Assembly (NCBI RefSeq): GCF_008905045.1
Contig: NZ_VWMY01000007.1
Coordinates: forward strand, 150,549-214,548
Direction: 5' to 3'
DNA length: 64,000 nt
Source of the DNA: Streptomyces albicerus
Lineage (GTDB): Bacteria; Actinomycetota; Actinomycetes; Streptomycetales; Streptomycetaceae
Position numbers and translations under genes: made by a program. The notes beneath the pieces were generated by a model. The model saw nothing but the letters and a program-made list of their open reading frames with translations. It was not told where the DNA came from and did no database searches. Shown here piece after piece: positions 37,715 through 47,789 of this stretch (positions are counted from its first letter, which is position 1; each line of letters begins with the position of its first letter).

Positions 37715-38413
37715 TCAGTAGCGGATGATCGAGGTCGGGCCGCTGTCCGTCCCGATGGCGATGTGCGGTCCCCGGGCCGGGTCGGCCCAGCTCAGAATGC
37801 GCCGCATCGCGTCCCGGGACACGGACACACAACCGGCCGTCGCCCCACGCCCGTTGACATGCAGGAAGATCCCCGCGCCGCGCCCCCGCACCGGCCGCTC
37901 ATAGTTGAAGCCGACGACGAGGGCGTACGCGTACTGCGTCCCGTACGAGATCAGGTGCTCGGACTCGGTGGCGCGGCAGTGGGCCGGGCGCGGCTCGGTC
38001 CAGCGGTTGTAGGAGCGGGAGGCGTTGTCCTGGCACCACCACGAGTTCTGCTTCACGCGGCGGTACGCCGTCGTCGTCCCCTTGGGTGCCGGTTTGATGC
38101 CGAAGGCGTACGGCAGGCCGTACAGGCCGGTGGGGGTGGTGTTCGTGCCCTGTTTGCGGGAGCCGCCCTCGACGAGCCCCTTCGCGCCGAAGCGGGCCGG
38201 CGTGGAACCGGCCTTCACCCAGTGCCCGTCACGGCGGTTCCACCACGTGACCGTGCCGGTCGTCGAGGAGGCCCGCGAGGCCTGCGCGGTGATGAGCTGG
38301 CTGCCGCCGCCCGTGTCCGCCATACGCTCGGGCAGCGGGAGTTGGCCGGGCCGGCCGCCGGCGGCCAGCACGAACAGGGACGCGGACGCGAGTGCGACGG
38401 CTCCGAGGCGCAT
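37715..38413 (-). CDS. Secreted L,D-transpeptidase (YkuD family)
   Basis: The 232-residue protein starts with a short signal peptide (residues 1-19). The catalytic signature H-V-N-G-R-G-A-T-A-G-C-V-S-V lies at about 188-201, with the nucleophilic Cys in GCVSVS. The family makes 3-3 cross-links in peptidoglycan or anchors proteins. Additional Cys residues (WWCQDN and HCRAT) may form a disulfide. It lies 3 bp from the PNPOx-family gene on the same strand, so the two probably form an operon. Confidence 0.85.
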   Translation of the reverse strand: MRLGAVALASASLFVLAAGGRPGQLPLPERMADTGGGSQLITAQASRASSTTGTVTWWNRRDGHWVKAGSTPARFGAKGLVEGGSRKQGTNTTPTGLYGLPYAFGIKPAPKGTTTAYRRVKQNSWWCQDNASRSYNRWTEPRPAHCRATESEHLISYGTQYAYALVVGFNYERPVRGRGAGIFLHVNGRGATAGCVSVSRDAMRRILSWADPARGPHIAIGTDSGPTSIIRY

Positions 38414-38415
38414 GC

Positions 38416-39003
38416 TCAGACGCTACGGGGAGGCAGCGGCAGCGGCAGCCCGGGTAGGCCATCCAGGCTGGTTTCCACGTGCTCCTTCTTCTCGAAGTAC
38501 GCGTTCAGCGAGACGTCGTCCTCGCGCGCGAAGCGCTTGGCGTGCAGGTCGCGGTCCTCGTCGTACGACATGTTGGGCACCGCGTATCCGCAGGTGTCGC
38601 GGATGAGTTCGGCCGTCACGACGATGACCGCGCGCAGGCCGTGCGGCGTCGGGTCGATGCCCGGGAAACGGGTGAGGAGTTCCTCGAAGCGCGGGTCGTC
38701 GCGGAACACCGGCTCGCCGCGCCCGTGGATGCGGACGATATTGGGCGGGCCCTGGAAGGCGCACCACATCAGGGTGATCCGGCCGTTCTCCCGCAGGTGG
38801 GCGATCGTCTCGGCGTTGCTGCCGGCGAAGTCCAGATACGCCACGGTGAGTTCGTCGAGGATCGCGAAAGAACCGGTCAGGCCCTTGGGGGAGAGGTTGA
38901 TCGTGCCGTCGCCCGACAGAGGCGCGGTCGCGGTGAAGAAGAGGGGCTGCGCCTCGATGAACGTACGCAGGCGGCCGTCTATGCGCTCGTGGATCTTTCC
39001 CAT
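38416..39003 (-). CDS. Pyridoxamine 5'-phosphate oxidase-family protein
   Basis: The 195-residue flavin-binding split-barrel protein has PLFFTATAPLSGDGTINLSPKG, LTVAYLDFAGSNAETIAHL and GRITLMWCAFQGPP. It probably binds FMN or F420 with an oxidoreductase role; the substrate is unknown. ATG 39003 is chosen: CATAAT (39017-39012) ends 8 bases upstream and TTAGAC (39041-39036) lies 18 bp further, a promoter that gives a leaderless message. Confidence 0.8.
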   Translation of the reverse strand: MGKIHERIDGRLRTFIEAQPLFFTATAPLSGDGTINLSPKGLTGSFAILDELTVAYLDFAGSNAETIAHLRENGRITLMWCAFQGPPNIVRIHGRGEPVFRDDPRFEELLTRFPGIDPTPHGLRAVIVVTAELIRDTCGYAVPNMSYDEDRDLHAKRFAREDDVSLNAYFEKKEHVETSLDGLPGLPLPLPPRSV

Positions 39004-39011
39004 GTCCAACG

Positions 39012-39041
39012 ATTATGGGCGGAAGTCCTTTGCCTGTCTAA
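39012..39041 (-). promoter_or_regulatory. Promoter of the PNPOx-family gene
   Basis: On the minus strand TTAGAC (39041-39036), 18-bp spacer, CATAAT (39017-39012). The start codon follows after 8 bases. Confidence 0.5.
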
Positions 39042-39152
39042 GGAATTGCGCCCTCCTCATGATCCTCCGTGATCCCCGGGACCCGCGGACCATGTGGTCC
39101 ACGGGCCCCGGGGTCGCCCCGGTCGGCGTGCGGGGCGCCCGTGGGGGGCCGG

Positions 39153-40016
39153 TTACTTGTTGAGCGTGCAGGCGGCGAGGGAGTCGAGGCCCTGGGGCTT
39201 GGCGGCGGTGCGGCCGATGGCGGTGGCGATGCGGTTGATGGTTGCGACGCGCTTGTCCTTGAGGGGGCCGACGATCGCGTTCTGCGCGAAGTTGGGGCCG
39301 CCCTGGCCGACGGTGTCGACGAGGCGCTTGTTGGCCTCGGCGATCTGGGTGTTCAGGAGGGCGAGGTTGCGGTCGACCTCGGCCTTCGCGGAGGCGGGGA
39401 TCGCGGGCAGGCTCGGCGCGACCGCGGGGCAGTTCACGGTGCCGGCCGCGTTCGCGTTGCCGGCGTTGCCGTTGTTCCCCGTGTTGCCCGCGTTCCCGGT
39501 GTTGCCGCCCGCCGGCGGGGCGGCCGGCGCGCTCGGCGTCGCCGCGGCACCGCCGCCGTTCGCCGCACCCGTGTTCAGCGTGCAGGCGGCGAGGGAGTCG
39601 AGGCCCTGGGGCTTGGCGGCGGTGCGGCCGATGGCGGTGGCGATGCGGTTGATGGTTGCGACGCGCTTGTCCTTGAGGGGGCCGACGATCGCGTTCTGCG
39701 CGAAGTTGGGGCCGCCCTGGCCGACGGTGTCGACGAGGCGCTTGTTGGCCTCGGCGATCTGGGTGTTCAGGAGGGCGAGGTTGCGGTCGACCTCGGCCTT
39801 GGCGGAGGCGGGGATCGCGGGCAGGCTCGGCGCGACCGCGGGGCAGCTCACCGTGCCGGGGGACGCGTTGGTTCTGGCGGCCTTCCCGCTGCCGCTCTTG
39901 GAGGTTTCCCCGGCCAAGGCCGACCCGGCGATCACCGCTCCGGACAACGCCACGGCGGCCGCGCCACCGATGATCGCCACGCGGCGCTTGTGGTACTTCG
40001 GAAGAGCCCTGGACAT
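39153..40016 (-). CDS. Secreted protein with two almost identical domains
   Basis: The 287-residue protein has a signal peptide (residues 1-36, [16 protein letters not shown], then AGSALAGE). Two copies of a domain of about 93 residues follow (about 56-148 and 193-286), each [20 protein letters not shown] ... LAACTLN, joined by an Asn/Gly/Ala-rich linker. The two DNA copies are 282 bp (39164-39445 and 39578-39859) with three mismatches. Two conserved Cys per domain may pair. I do not recognise the family; a cell-surface role is a guess. Confidence 0.8.
   Translation of the reverse strand: MSRALPKYHKRRVAIIGGAAAVALSGAVIAGSALAGETSKSGSGKAARTNASPGTVSCPAVAPSLPAIPASAKAEVDRNLALLNTQIAEANKRLVDTVGQGGPNFAQNAIVGPLKDKRVATINRIATAIGRTAAKPQGLDSLAACTLNTGAANGGGAAATPSAPAAPPAGGNTGNAGNTGNNGNAGNANAAGTVNCPAVAPSLPAIPASAKAEVDRNLALLNTQIAEANKRLVDTVGQGGPNFAQNAIVGPLKDKRVATINRIATAIGRTAAKPQGLDSLAACTLNK
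39164..39859 (+). repeat. Two 282-bp near-identical direct copies within a secreted-protein gene
   Basis: 39164-39445 and 39578-39859 differ at three positions only. They are offset by 414 bp, in frame. The similarity includes third codon positions, so the duplication is recent or is maintained by gene conversion. Confidence 0.95.
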
Positions 40017-40139
40017 GCGGATGCCTCACTTGGGTCAGGAGTGGGTTTACAAACGCGGCGCCGGCGTTCGGGGTGGAGTACGTGAAAGCGGTTTCCCGCG
40101 TTCAAACGTCTTCGGAATTACTTCCCGGCACCCCTCAGA

Positions 40140-40188
40140 TTGACGAATCATGCAGAGCCTTGCATACTCATGCATGTCAGCGAATGCA
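40140..40188 (+). promoter_or_regulatory. argG promoter with ARG boxes
   Basis: TTGACG (40140-40145), 17 bp, CATACT (40163-40168). ARG-box-like elements are AATCATGCAG (40146-40155), TTGCATACTCATGCATG (40160-40176) and GCGAATGCAG (40179-40188). The middle one has the same core as the argC box. ArgR should bind and cover the -10. Confidence 0.7.
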
Positions 40189-40204
40189 GTGTGAGGAGAA
40201 ACCC

Positions 40205-41398
40205 GTGACCGAGCGCGTCGTACTCGCCTACTCAGGCGGTCTGGACACCTCCGTTGCCATCGGCTGGATCGCCGAGGAGACGGGCGCCGAGGTCATCGCC
40301 GTCGCGGTCGACGTCGGCCAGGGCGGCGAGGACCTGGACGCCATCCGCAAGCGCGCGCTCGCCTGCGGTGCCGTCGAGGCCGAGGTCGCGGACGCCAGGG
40401 ACGAGTTCGCCGACGAGTACTGCCTCCCGGCGATCAAGGCCAACGCCCTCTACATGGATCGCTACCCGCTGGTCTCCGCGCTCTCCCGGCCCACGATCGT
40501 CAAGCACCTCGTCGCCGCCGCCCGCAAGCACGGCGCGGGCATCGTCGCCCACGGTTGCACCGGCAAGGGCAACGACCAGGTGCGGTTCGAGGCCGGCATC
40601 CAGGCCCTCGGCCCGGACCTCAAGTGCATCGCCCCGGTCCGTGACTACGCGATGACCCGGGACAAGGCGATCGCCTTCTGCGAGGAGAAGGGCCTGCCGA
40701 TCGCCACCACCAAGAAGTCGCCGTACTCCATCGACCAGAACGTCTTCGGACGCGCCGTCGAGACGGGCTTCCTGGAGGACATCTGGAACGGCCCGATCGA
40801 GGACGTCTACGAGTACACGAAGAACCCGGCGCTGCCGCGTGAGCCCGACGAGGTGATCATCACCTTCAAGGCGGGCGTCCCGGTCGCCATCGACGGCAAG
40901 CCCGTCTCCGTCCTCCAGGCGATCCAGCAGCTCAACCAGCGCGCGGGCGCCCAGGGCATCGGCCGGATCGACATGGTCGAGGACCGGCTCGTGGGCATCA
41001 AGTCCCGTGAGGTCTACGAGGCTCCCGGCGCCATCGCGCTGATCACGGCCCACCAGGAGCTGGAGAACGTCACGGTCGAGCGCGAGCTCGCCCGCTACAA
41101 GCGGCAGGTCGAGCAGCGCTGGGGCGAGCTGGTCTACGACGGCATGTGGTTCTCCCCCCTCAAGCGCGCCCTGGACGGCTTCATCAACGAGGCCAACCAG
41201 CACGTCTCCGGCGACATCCGGATGACCCTGCACGGCGGCCGCGCCGTGGTCACCGGCCGGAGGTCCGAGGAGTCGCTGTACGACTTCAACCTCGCCACGT
41301 ACGACTCGGGCGACACGTTCGACCAGTCCAAGGCGCAGGGGTTCATCGACATCTTCGCGTTGTCTTCGAAGATCGCGGCGAAGAGGGATCTGGCGTAA
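40205..41398 (+). CDS. argG: Argininosuccinate synthase
   Basis: The 397-residue enzyme joins citrulline and aspartate with ATP. The N-terminal pyrophosphatase loop [14 protein letters not shown], the KGNDQVRFE segment and [17 protein letters not shown] are conserved. GTG 40205 with GAGGAGA upstream is the start; the frame runs on to 40073 through the promoter. argH follows after 115 bp with a terminator-like repeat between them, so argH may have separate transcription. Confidence 0.96.
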   Translation: MTERVVLAYSGGLDTSVAIGWIAEETGAEVIAVAVDVGQGGEDLDAIRKRALACGAVEAEVADARDEFADEYCLPAIKANALYMDRYPLVSALSRPTIVKHLVAAARKHGAGIVAHGCTGKGNDQVRFEAGIQALGPDLKCIAPVRDYAMTRDKAIAFCEEKGLPIATTKKSPYSIDQNVFGRAVETGFLEDIWNGPIEDVYEYTKNPALPREPDEVIITFKAGVPVAIDGKPVSVLQAIQQLNQRAGAQGIGRIDMVEDRLVGIKSREVYEAPGAIALITAHQELENVTVERELARYKRQVEQRWGELVYDGMWFSPLKRALDGFINEANQHVSGDIRMTLHGGRAVVTGRRSEESLYDFNLATYDSGDTFDQSKAQGFIDIFALSSKIAAKRDLA

Positions 41399-41436
41399 GC
41401 GTTTTGCGGAGTCCGGTTCGTCACCACGTGCGGGTT

Positions 41437-41485
41437 GTGGTGGGCTGGTCGCGCAGTTCCCCGCGCCCCTACGGGGCGCGTCCCG
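41437..41485 (+). repeat. Dispersed palindromic element, copy 5, between argG and argH
   Basis: GTGGTGGGCTGGTCGCGCAG, then TTCC and the hairpin CGCGCCCC (41462-41469), TAC, GGGGCGCG (41473-41480). Reverse orientation of the GGGGAACTGCGCGACCAGCC form. Confidence 0.8.
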
Positions 41486-41501
41486 TACTCAACAGCCTTG
41501 A

Positions 41502-42947
<1,446 letters not shown>

Positions 42948-42953
42948 GGGAAA

Positions 42954-42995
42954 CGCCCCTTAAGGGGCGCGGGGAACTGCGCGACCAGCCACAAC
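42954..42995 (+). repeat. Dispersed palindromic element, copy 6, after argH
   Basis: CGCCCCTTAAGGGGCG (42954-42969), then C-GGGGAACTGCGCGACCAGCC-ACAAC. Seven bases after the argH stop; likely terminates argH. Confidence 0.85.
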
Positions 42996-43108
42996 GATCC
43001 CGCACCCGCCAAAGCACCGCACGAACCGAGCTCTTAGGCGGAACCGAAGGTCATCGCGGGTTACGTTGGTCGGAAAGCCGTACCGGAGCCGACCGAACGG
43101 AGCCCGCG

Positions 43109-44080
43109 ATGCCCTTCGCACGTCTCGCCACCGCCACGACGCCCACCTGCCACATCGGCTTGGGCCTCGCCGCCGTCGGCCGCCCCGGTTACATCAACCT
43201 CGGCCGGGACCAAGACCTCGGAGAGGACCGCAGCGTCGAGACGCTGCGCACCCGCACCCACGAACTCCTCGACGCCGCCTACGCCCAGGGCGTGCGCTAT
43301 TTCGACGTGGCCCGCTCGTACGGCCGCTCGGAGGAGTTCCTCGCCGACTGGCTGAACATGCGGCCCGACATCGACGACGTGGTCGTCGGCAGCAAGTGGG
43401 GTTACACGTATACGGCGGGCTGGCGCGCCGACGCCGAATCGCACGAGGTCAAGGACCACGGCGTCGCCACCTTCGAGAGGCAGCGGGCCGAGACCGCGGA
43501 GCTGCTCGGCGACCGGCTCGACCTCTACCAGATCCACTCGGTCACCCCCGACAGCCCGGCTCTCACCGACAAGGAACTGCACGCCAAGCTGGCCGAGGCG
43601 GCCGCGGGGGGCCTGACCGTCGGCTTCTCCACGAGTGGCCCCGCCCAGGCCGAGGCGATTCGCGGCGCGCTCGCCGTGACCGTGGACGGCGAGCCCCTCT
43701 TCCGTACCGTCCAGGCCACCTACAACGTGCTGGAGACCTCCGCCGCCCCCGCCCTCGCCGAGGCGCACGACGCCGGTCTCACGGTGATCGTCAAGGAGGG
43801 TGTGGCCAACGGCCGCCTCGCCGATCCGCACGCGCCGGCCGCCGTACGCGCCATCGCCGATGAGACGGACCTCGGCTCCGACGCGGTGGCCCTCGCGCTC
43901 GTGCTGCGTCAGCCGTGGGCCGGCGTAGTCCTCTCCGGCGCGGCCACGGTCGTCCAGCTCGCCTCGAACCTGCACGCCGCCGTGGTCGACCTCGACGACG
44001 ACCAGCTGGCCCGGCTCGACGCGCTGGCCGAGGAGCCGGAGGCGTACTGGGAGCGGCGCGGGCAGCTGCCCTGGCACTGA
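43109..44080 (+). CDS. Aldo/keto reductase
   Basis: The 323-residue (beta/alpha)8 protein shows the AKR catalytic set: Asp and Tyr in RYFDVARSYGRSEE, Lys in VVGSKWGYTYT, and His in LYQIHSVTPDS. It reduces aldehydes or ketones with NADPH; the substrate is unknown. ATG 43109; CGGAG lies upstream. It is not linked to a pathway by its neighbours. Confidence 0.9.
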   Translation: MPFARLATATTPTCHIGLGLAAVGRPGYINLGRDQDLGEDRSVETLRTRTHELLDAAYAQGVRYFDVARSYGRSEEFLADWLNMRPDIDDVVVGSKWGYTYTAGWRADAESHEVKDHGVATFERQRAETAELLGDRLDLYQIHSVTPDSPALTDKELHAKLAEAAAGGLTVGFSTSGPAQAEAIRGALAVTVDGEPLFRTVQATYNVLETSAAPALAEAHDAGLTVIVKEGVANGRLADPHAPAAVRAIADETDLGSDAVALALVLRQPWAGVVLSGAATVVQLASNLHAAVVDLDDDQLARLDALAEEPEAYWERRGQLPWH

Positions 44081-44157
44081 GAGCCCGTGCTTCGAGGGTT
44101 CACGGGTATGCGTTTTCGCTGACAAACCTCCTGTTCGTGAGCGTCGCATGCTTCGAA

Positions 44158-44197
44158 TGAGACATTCATGTCTCATGTGGGCTATTCTTGTCTCATG
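44158..44197 (+). promoter_or_regulatory. TetR operator and leaderless promoter
   Basis: TGAGACAT-TC-ATGTCTCA (44158-44175) is a perfect 18-bp inverted repeat. TATTCT (44083-44088 plus 100, that is 44183-44188) is a -10 that ends 6 bases before ATG 44195. TTGTCTCAT (44189-44197) repeats a half-site over the start codon. Confidence 0.75.
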
Positions 44198-44761
44198 GCC
44201 GTCGATCGTGAACACGTGCTGCGCAGCGCAGCCGCCCTGCTCACCCGGAAATCCACCGCCACCATGGACGAGGTCGCCAAGGCGGCCGGGATCAGCCGGG
44301 CCACGCTGCACCGCCAGTTCGCCGGGCGCGACGCCCTCGTCCGGGCGCTGGAATCGCTCGGCATCGCGGAGTGCGAGGCCGCCCTGGACGCGGCCCGCCT
44401 GGACGAGGGGGCCGCGAGCGACGCCGTACGCCGCCTGGTGCGCGAGGTCGAGCCCGCCGCCGGTCTGCTCGCCTTCCTCTACACGGAGAACCAGCTGTTC
44501 GAGGGCGAGGAGCAGCACGCGGGCTGGGAGCGGCTCGACGCCCGTATCTCCGCCCTGTTCCGACGGGGCCAGGAGAACGGCGAGTTCCGTATCGACCTGA
44601 CGCCCGCCTGGCTCACCGAGGCGCTGTACGGCCTGATCGCCTCCGGTGCCTGGGTCGTGCTGACCGGCAAGGTCGCCCGGAAGGACTTCCCGCGCATGAT
44701 CACTGAGCTGTTGCTCGGCGGCGCACTCAGAAGAGACGAACCACGGAGAGAGGAATCATGA
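44195..44761 (+). CDS. TetR-family regulator of the adjacent efflux pump
   Basis: The 188-residue repressor has a helix-turn-helix at about 25-48 (MDEVAKAAGISRATLHRQFAGRDAL), then a helical ligand domain (ESLGIAECEAALDAA, YGLIASGAWVVLTGKVA). It overlaps the MFS gene by 4 bases (ATGA). The perfect palindrome across its promoter indicates autorepression and repression of the pump. ATG 44195 fits a leaderless message; GTG/ATG 44168 inside the palindrome is unlikely. Confidence 0.88.
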   Translation: MAVDREHVLRSAAALLTRKSTATMDEVAKAAGISRATLHRQFAGRDALVRALESLGIAECEAALDAARLDEGAASDAVRRLVREVEPAAGLLAFLYTENQLFEGEEQHAGWERLDARISALFRRGQENGEFRIDLTPAWLTEALYGLIASGAWVVLTGKVARKDFPRMITELLLGGALRRDEPRREES

Positions 44762-46296
44762 CCAGCACGACGCAGCCGGCCTTCGCGACAGAGATGGAGA
44801 AGCGCCCCGGCCGCTGGCTCGCGCTCTCCGTCCTCGTCCTCGCCGTGCTGCTGGTGGCCGTCGACGCGACCGTCCTCGGTCTCGCGACCCCTTATATCAG
44901 CGAGGACCTGAAGCCTTCCGGTACGCAGCTGTTGTGGATCGGTGACGTCTACTCCTTCGTCATCGCCGGTCTGCTCGTCTCGATGGGCAGCCTCGGCGAC
45001 CGCGTCGGGCGCAAGAAGCTGCTGCTCGTCGGCTCGGTCGCGTTCGGCCTCGTGTCCGTGCTCAACGCCTATGCGAGCACACCGGAGTTGATGATCGTGG
45101 CGCGGGCGCTGCTCGGTGTCGCGGGCGCCACCCTGATGCCCGCCACCCTCGCGCTCATCCGCAACCTCTTCCACGACCCGCGCGAGCGCAGCCTCGCCAT
45201 CGGCATCTGGGGCGCCACCGCCTCGGCCGGTACGGCGGTCGGCCCAGTCGTCGGCGGATTCCTGCTCGAACACTTCTGGTGGGGCTCCGTCTTTCTGATC
45301 AACCTCCCCGTGATGGCGGTCCTCGTCCTCGTCGGCGTGAAGCTGCTGCCCGAGTCCCGCAACCCCGAGCCCGGCCCCTGGGACCTCACCAGTGTCGTGC
45401 TGTCCCTCGTCGGCATGGTCGGCATCGTGTACGGGATCAAGGAGGCCGCCTCGCACGGGCCGACCGTGACGGCGGTCGCCGCGGCGCTGCTCGGCGCCGC
45501 CGCGCTCTACGGGTTCGTCCGCAGGCAACTCACGCTGCCGGTCCCGCTGTTGGACATGCGGCTGTTCCGCAACCGCGGCTTCTCCGGAGCCGTGCTCGCC
45601 GATCTGCTGACCATCCTCGGCCTGTCCGGGCTGGTCTTCTTCCTCTCGCAGTACCTGCAACTCGTACAGGGCAGAGGGCCGTTGGAGGCCGGGCTCGCCG
45701 AACTGCCCGCGGCGGTGGGCGCGGTGGCGGCGGGCCTCGTCGCCGGTACGTTCGCGCGCCGCTACTCGGTGCGTGCCGTCGCCGCGGGCGGGCTGGCCGC
45801 GATAGGGCTCGCCCTGGGCGCCCTGACCCTGCTCAGCCAGTCCACCGGCTATCCGCTCCTCGGCGGCGCCCTGCTGGTCGTCGGCGTCGGCGCCGGCTTC
45901 TCCTTCACCGTGACCGCCGACGTGATCCTCTCCAGCGTCCCCAAGGAACAGGCGGGCGCCGCGTCCGCGGTCTCCGAAACGGCGTACGAACTGGGCGCGG
46001 CCCTCGGCATCGCCCTACTCGGCTCCATCGTCACCGGCGTCTACGCCGGCTTCACGGCCCCGGCGGGTACGCCTCCCGAGGTGGCCGCAGCGGCCCACGA
46101 ATCCCTCGGCGGCGCGGTGGAGGCGTCGACAGCCCTGCCGAACGCGGAGGCGCTCCTCGACGCCGCCCGCACCGCCTTCGTCGACGGCATCGCCCTTGCG
46201 GCGGGCATGGGAGCGGTGGTGTTGCTGGCGGCGTCGGTGGCGGCATGGGTGCTCCTGAGAGGCCAGAAGCTGGGCGATGGGGTGGAGCACCCGTAG
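44758..46296 (+). CDS. MFS transporter of the DHA2 (EmrB/QacA) type
   Basis: The 512-residue protein has about 14 membrane helices. The early motif LLVAVDATVLGLATPYIS and motif A in GSLGDRVGRKKLLLVGS mark the DHA2 drug:H+ antiporters. It probably exports a toxic compound sensed by the overlapping TetR protein. Ligand unknown. ATG start, coupled to the regulator. Confidence 0.92.
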   Translation: MTSTTQPAFATEMEKRPGRWLALSVLVLAVLLVAVDATVLGLATPYISEDLKPSGTQLLWIGDVYSFVIAGLLVSMGSLGDRVGRKKLLLVGSVAFGLVSVLNAYASTPELMIVARALLGVAGATLMPATLALIRNLFHDPRERSLAIGIWGATASAGTAVGPVVGGFLLEHFWWGSVFLINLPVMAVLVLVGVKLLPESRNPEPGPWDLTSVVLSLVGMVGIVYGIKEAASHGPTVTAVAAALLGAAALYGFVRRQLTLPVPLLDMRLFRNRGFSGAVLADLLTILGLSGLVFFLSQYLQLVQGRGPLEAGLAELPAAVGAVAAGLVAGTFARRYSVRAVAAGGLAAIGLALGALTLLSQSTGYPLLGGALLVVGVGAGFSFTVTADVILSSVPKEQAGAASAVSETAYELGAALGIALLGSIVTGVYAGFTAPAGTPPEVAAAAHESLGGAVEASTALPNAEALLDAARTAFVDGIALAAGMGAVVLLAASVAAWVLLRGQKLGDGVEHP

Positions 46297-46328
46297 GCGC
46301 AGCTCCTGTTTCGGGGCGCCGGCCAGCC

Positions 46329-46370
46329 GCGCCCCGTAAGGGGCGCGGGGAACTGCGCGACCAGCCACGA
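46329..46370 (+). repeat. Dispersed palindromic element, copy 7
   Basis: GCGCCCC (46329-46335), GTAA, GGGGCGC (46340-46346), then GGGGAACTGCGCGACCAGCC-ACGA. It lies 32 bp after the MFS gene and probably ends the TetR-MFS transcript. Confidence 0.85.
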
Positions 46371-46509
46371 ACTACCCGCAGCCAGCAAACGACCCCCTCG
46401 GCGCTCCAAATCCGCAGGCCGCACCCCCCTTTAAGCCCGTTTTCGCCCTCACCTGATGGTCTTGGCTCCGTACCCGACGTCGTCCACACGGCCGAAGGAG
46501 CCACTGACC

Positions 46510-46767
46510 ATGACACGTCGTATCCGTAACCGTAAGACCGTTGTCGTCGCCGCCGTGCTGGCCGCCGCAGGCATCGCCGGCGGCGGCGTCGCGCTCGCCG
46601 CCGACGGTGACGAGGCACCCCGCGAGGAGATCCGGCTAGTCGTCGAGGAGGGGGCTTCCGACAACAGCGGAACCAGCACCTGGTCCCGCGAGGACTGCCC
46701 CGAGAAGGACGGAAGCGGGGGCACCACACCGTCCGAGGATCCGAGCAACCCCGCGGCAGCGCTGTGA
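46510..46767 (+). CDS. Small exported protein at the head of the MoxR cluster
   Basis: The 85-residue product has a basic start (MTRRIRNRK) and a hydrophobic signal (about 10-31, ending in ALAADGDE). The mature part of about 55 acidic, Ser/Gly-rich residues contains a single Cys (REDCPEKDG). I do not recognise the family. GGAG lies 6 bases before ATG 46510; the frame extends to 46456 without a better start. Its TGA overlaps the MoxR GTG (GTGA), so it is translated with the cluster. Confidence 0.7.
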   Translation: MTRRIRNRKTVVVAAVLAAAGIAGGGVALAADGDEAPREEIRLVVEEGASDNSGTSTWSREDCPEKDGSGGTTPSEDPSNPAAAL

Positions 46768-47789
46768 CCACCGCCGACCCCCGCGGCGGCAGCGCCGCGG
46801 ACGGGAAACTCCTCGAAGAGGCGCTCTTCGAGGTCAAGCGGGTGATCGTCGGCCAGGACCGCATGGTGGAGCGGATGTTCACCGCGGTCCTGGCCCGTGG
46901 CCACTGCCTGCTCCAGGGCGTCCCGGGCGTCGCCAAGACGCTCGCCGCGAAGACGCTCGCGCAGGTGGCCGGCGGCAAGTTCACCCGGCTGCAGTTCACC
47001 CCCGACCTCGTCCCGTCCGACATCACCGGCACCCGGATCTACCGACCGTCCCAGGAGACGTTCACCGTCGAACCGGGCCCCGTCGTCGCCAACTTCGTCC
47101 TCGCCGACGAGATCAACCGCGCCCCCGCCAAGGTGCAGTCCGCGCTCCTCGAAGTGATGGGCGAGCACCAGGTCTCCATCGGCGGCACCACCATCCCCGT
47201 CCCCGAGCCGTTCCTCGTACTCGCCACCCAGAACCCCATCGAGTCCGAGGGCGTCTACCAACTCCCCGAAGCCCAGCGCGACCGCTTCCTGCTCAAGGTC
47301 GACGTCGCCGCCCCCAGCGAGTCCGAGGAACTGGCGATCCTCTACCGCATGAGCGTCGACCCGCCCCGGCCGCGCCCCGTCCTCACCCCCGAGCGCCTCA
47401 TCGCGCTCCAGCGCGCCGCCGACGAGGTGTTCGTGCACCACGCGGTCGCCGAGTACGCCGTACGCCTGGTCGTCTCGACCCGTGAACTCGCCGGTCCCGA
47501 CAGCCGGTTGGCGCACGGCGCCGGCCCGCGCGCCACGCTCGGTCTGGTCGCCGCCGCCCGCGCGCTCGCCCTGCTGCGCGGCCGCGGTTACGTCCTGCCC
47601 GAGGACGTGCACGACCTGGCCCACGAGGTCGTCGCCCACCGGCTCGTGCTGTCGTTCGACGCGCTCGCCGACGGCATCACCGGCGCCGAGATCGTCGACG
47701 AGGTACTGGCCGCCGTGGAGCAGCCGCGCATCAGCCCGCGCCAGGCCGCCACCCGCCCTGGGGAGGAGACAGAGGGAGAAGCGGCATGA
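46764..47789 (+). CDS. MoxR-type AAA+ ATPase
   Basis: The 341-residue ATPase has Walker A in GVPGVAKTLAAKTLA, Walker B in ADEINRAPAKVQSALLEVMGE, sensor 1 in VLATQNPIESEG, and an arginine finger region in LPEAQRDRFLLKV. MoxR proteins act as chaperones for metal insertion or complex assembly with VWA-domain partners. The next two genes encode such partners, and the end overlaps the DUF58 gene (ATGA). Confidence 0.95.
   Translation: MTTADPRGGSAADGKLLEEALFEVKRVIVGQDRMVERMFTAVLARGHCLLQGVPGVAKTLAAKTLAQVAGGKFTRLQFTPDLVPSDITGTRIYRPSQETFTVEPGPVVANFVLADEINRAPAKVQSALLEVMGEHQVSIGGTTIPVPEPFLVLATQNPIESEGVYQLPEAQRDRFLLKVDVAAPSESEELAILYRMSVDPPRPRPVLTPERLIALQRAADEVFVHHAVAEYAVRLVVSTRELAGPDSRLAHGAGPRATLGLVAAARALALLRGRGYVLPEDVHDLAHEVVAHRLVLSFDALADGITGAEIVDEVLAAVEQPRISPRQAATRPGEETEGEAA

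Noticed and set aside
39164..39859. CRISPR-like or mobile repeat
   Set aside because: The two copies are coding, in frame, 282 bp long, with no spacers or terminal repeats.
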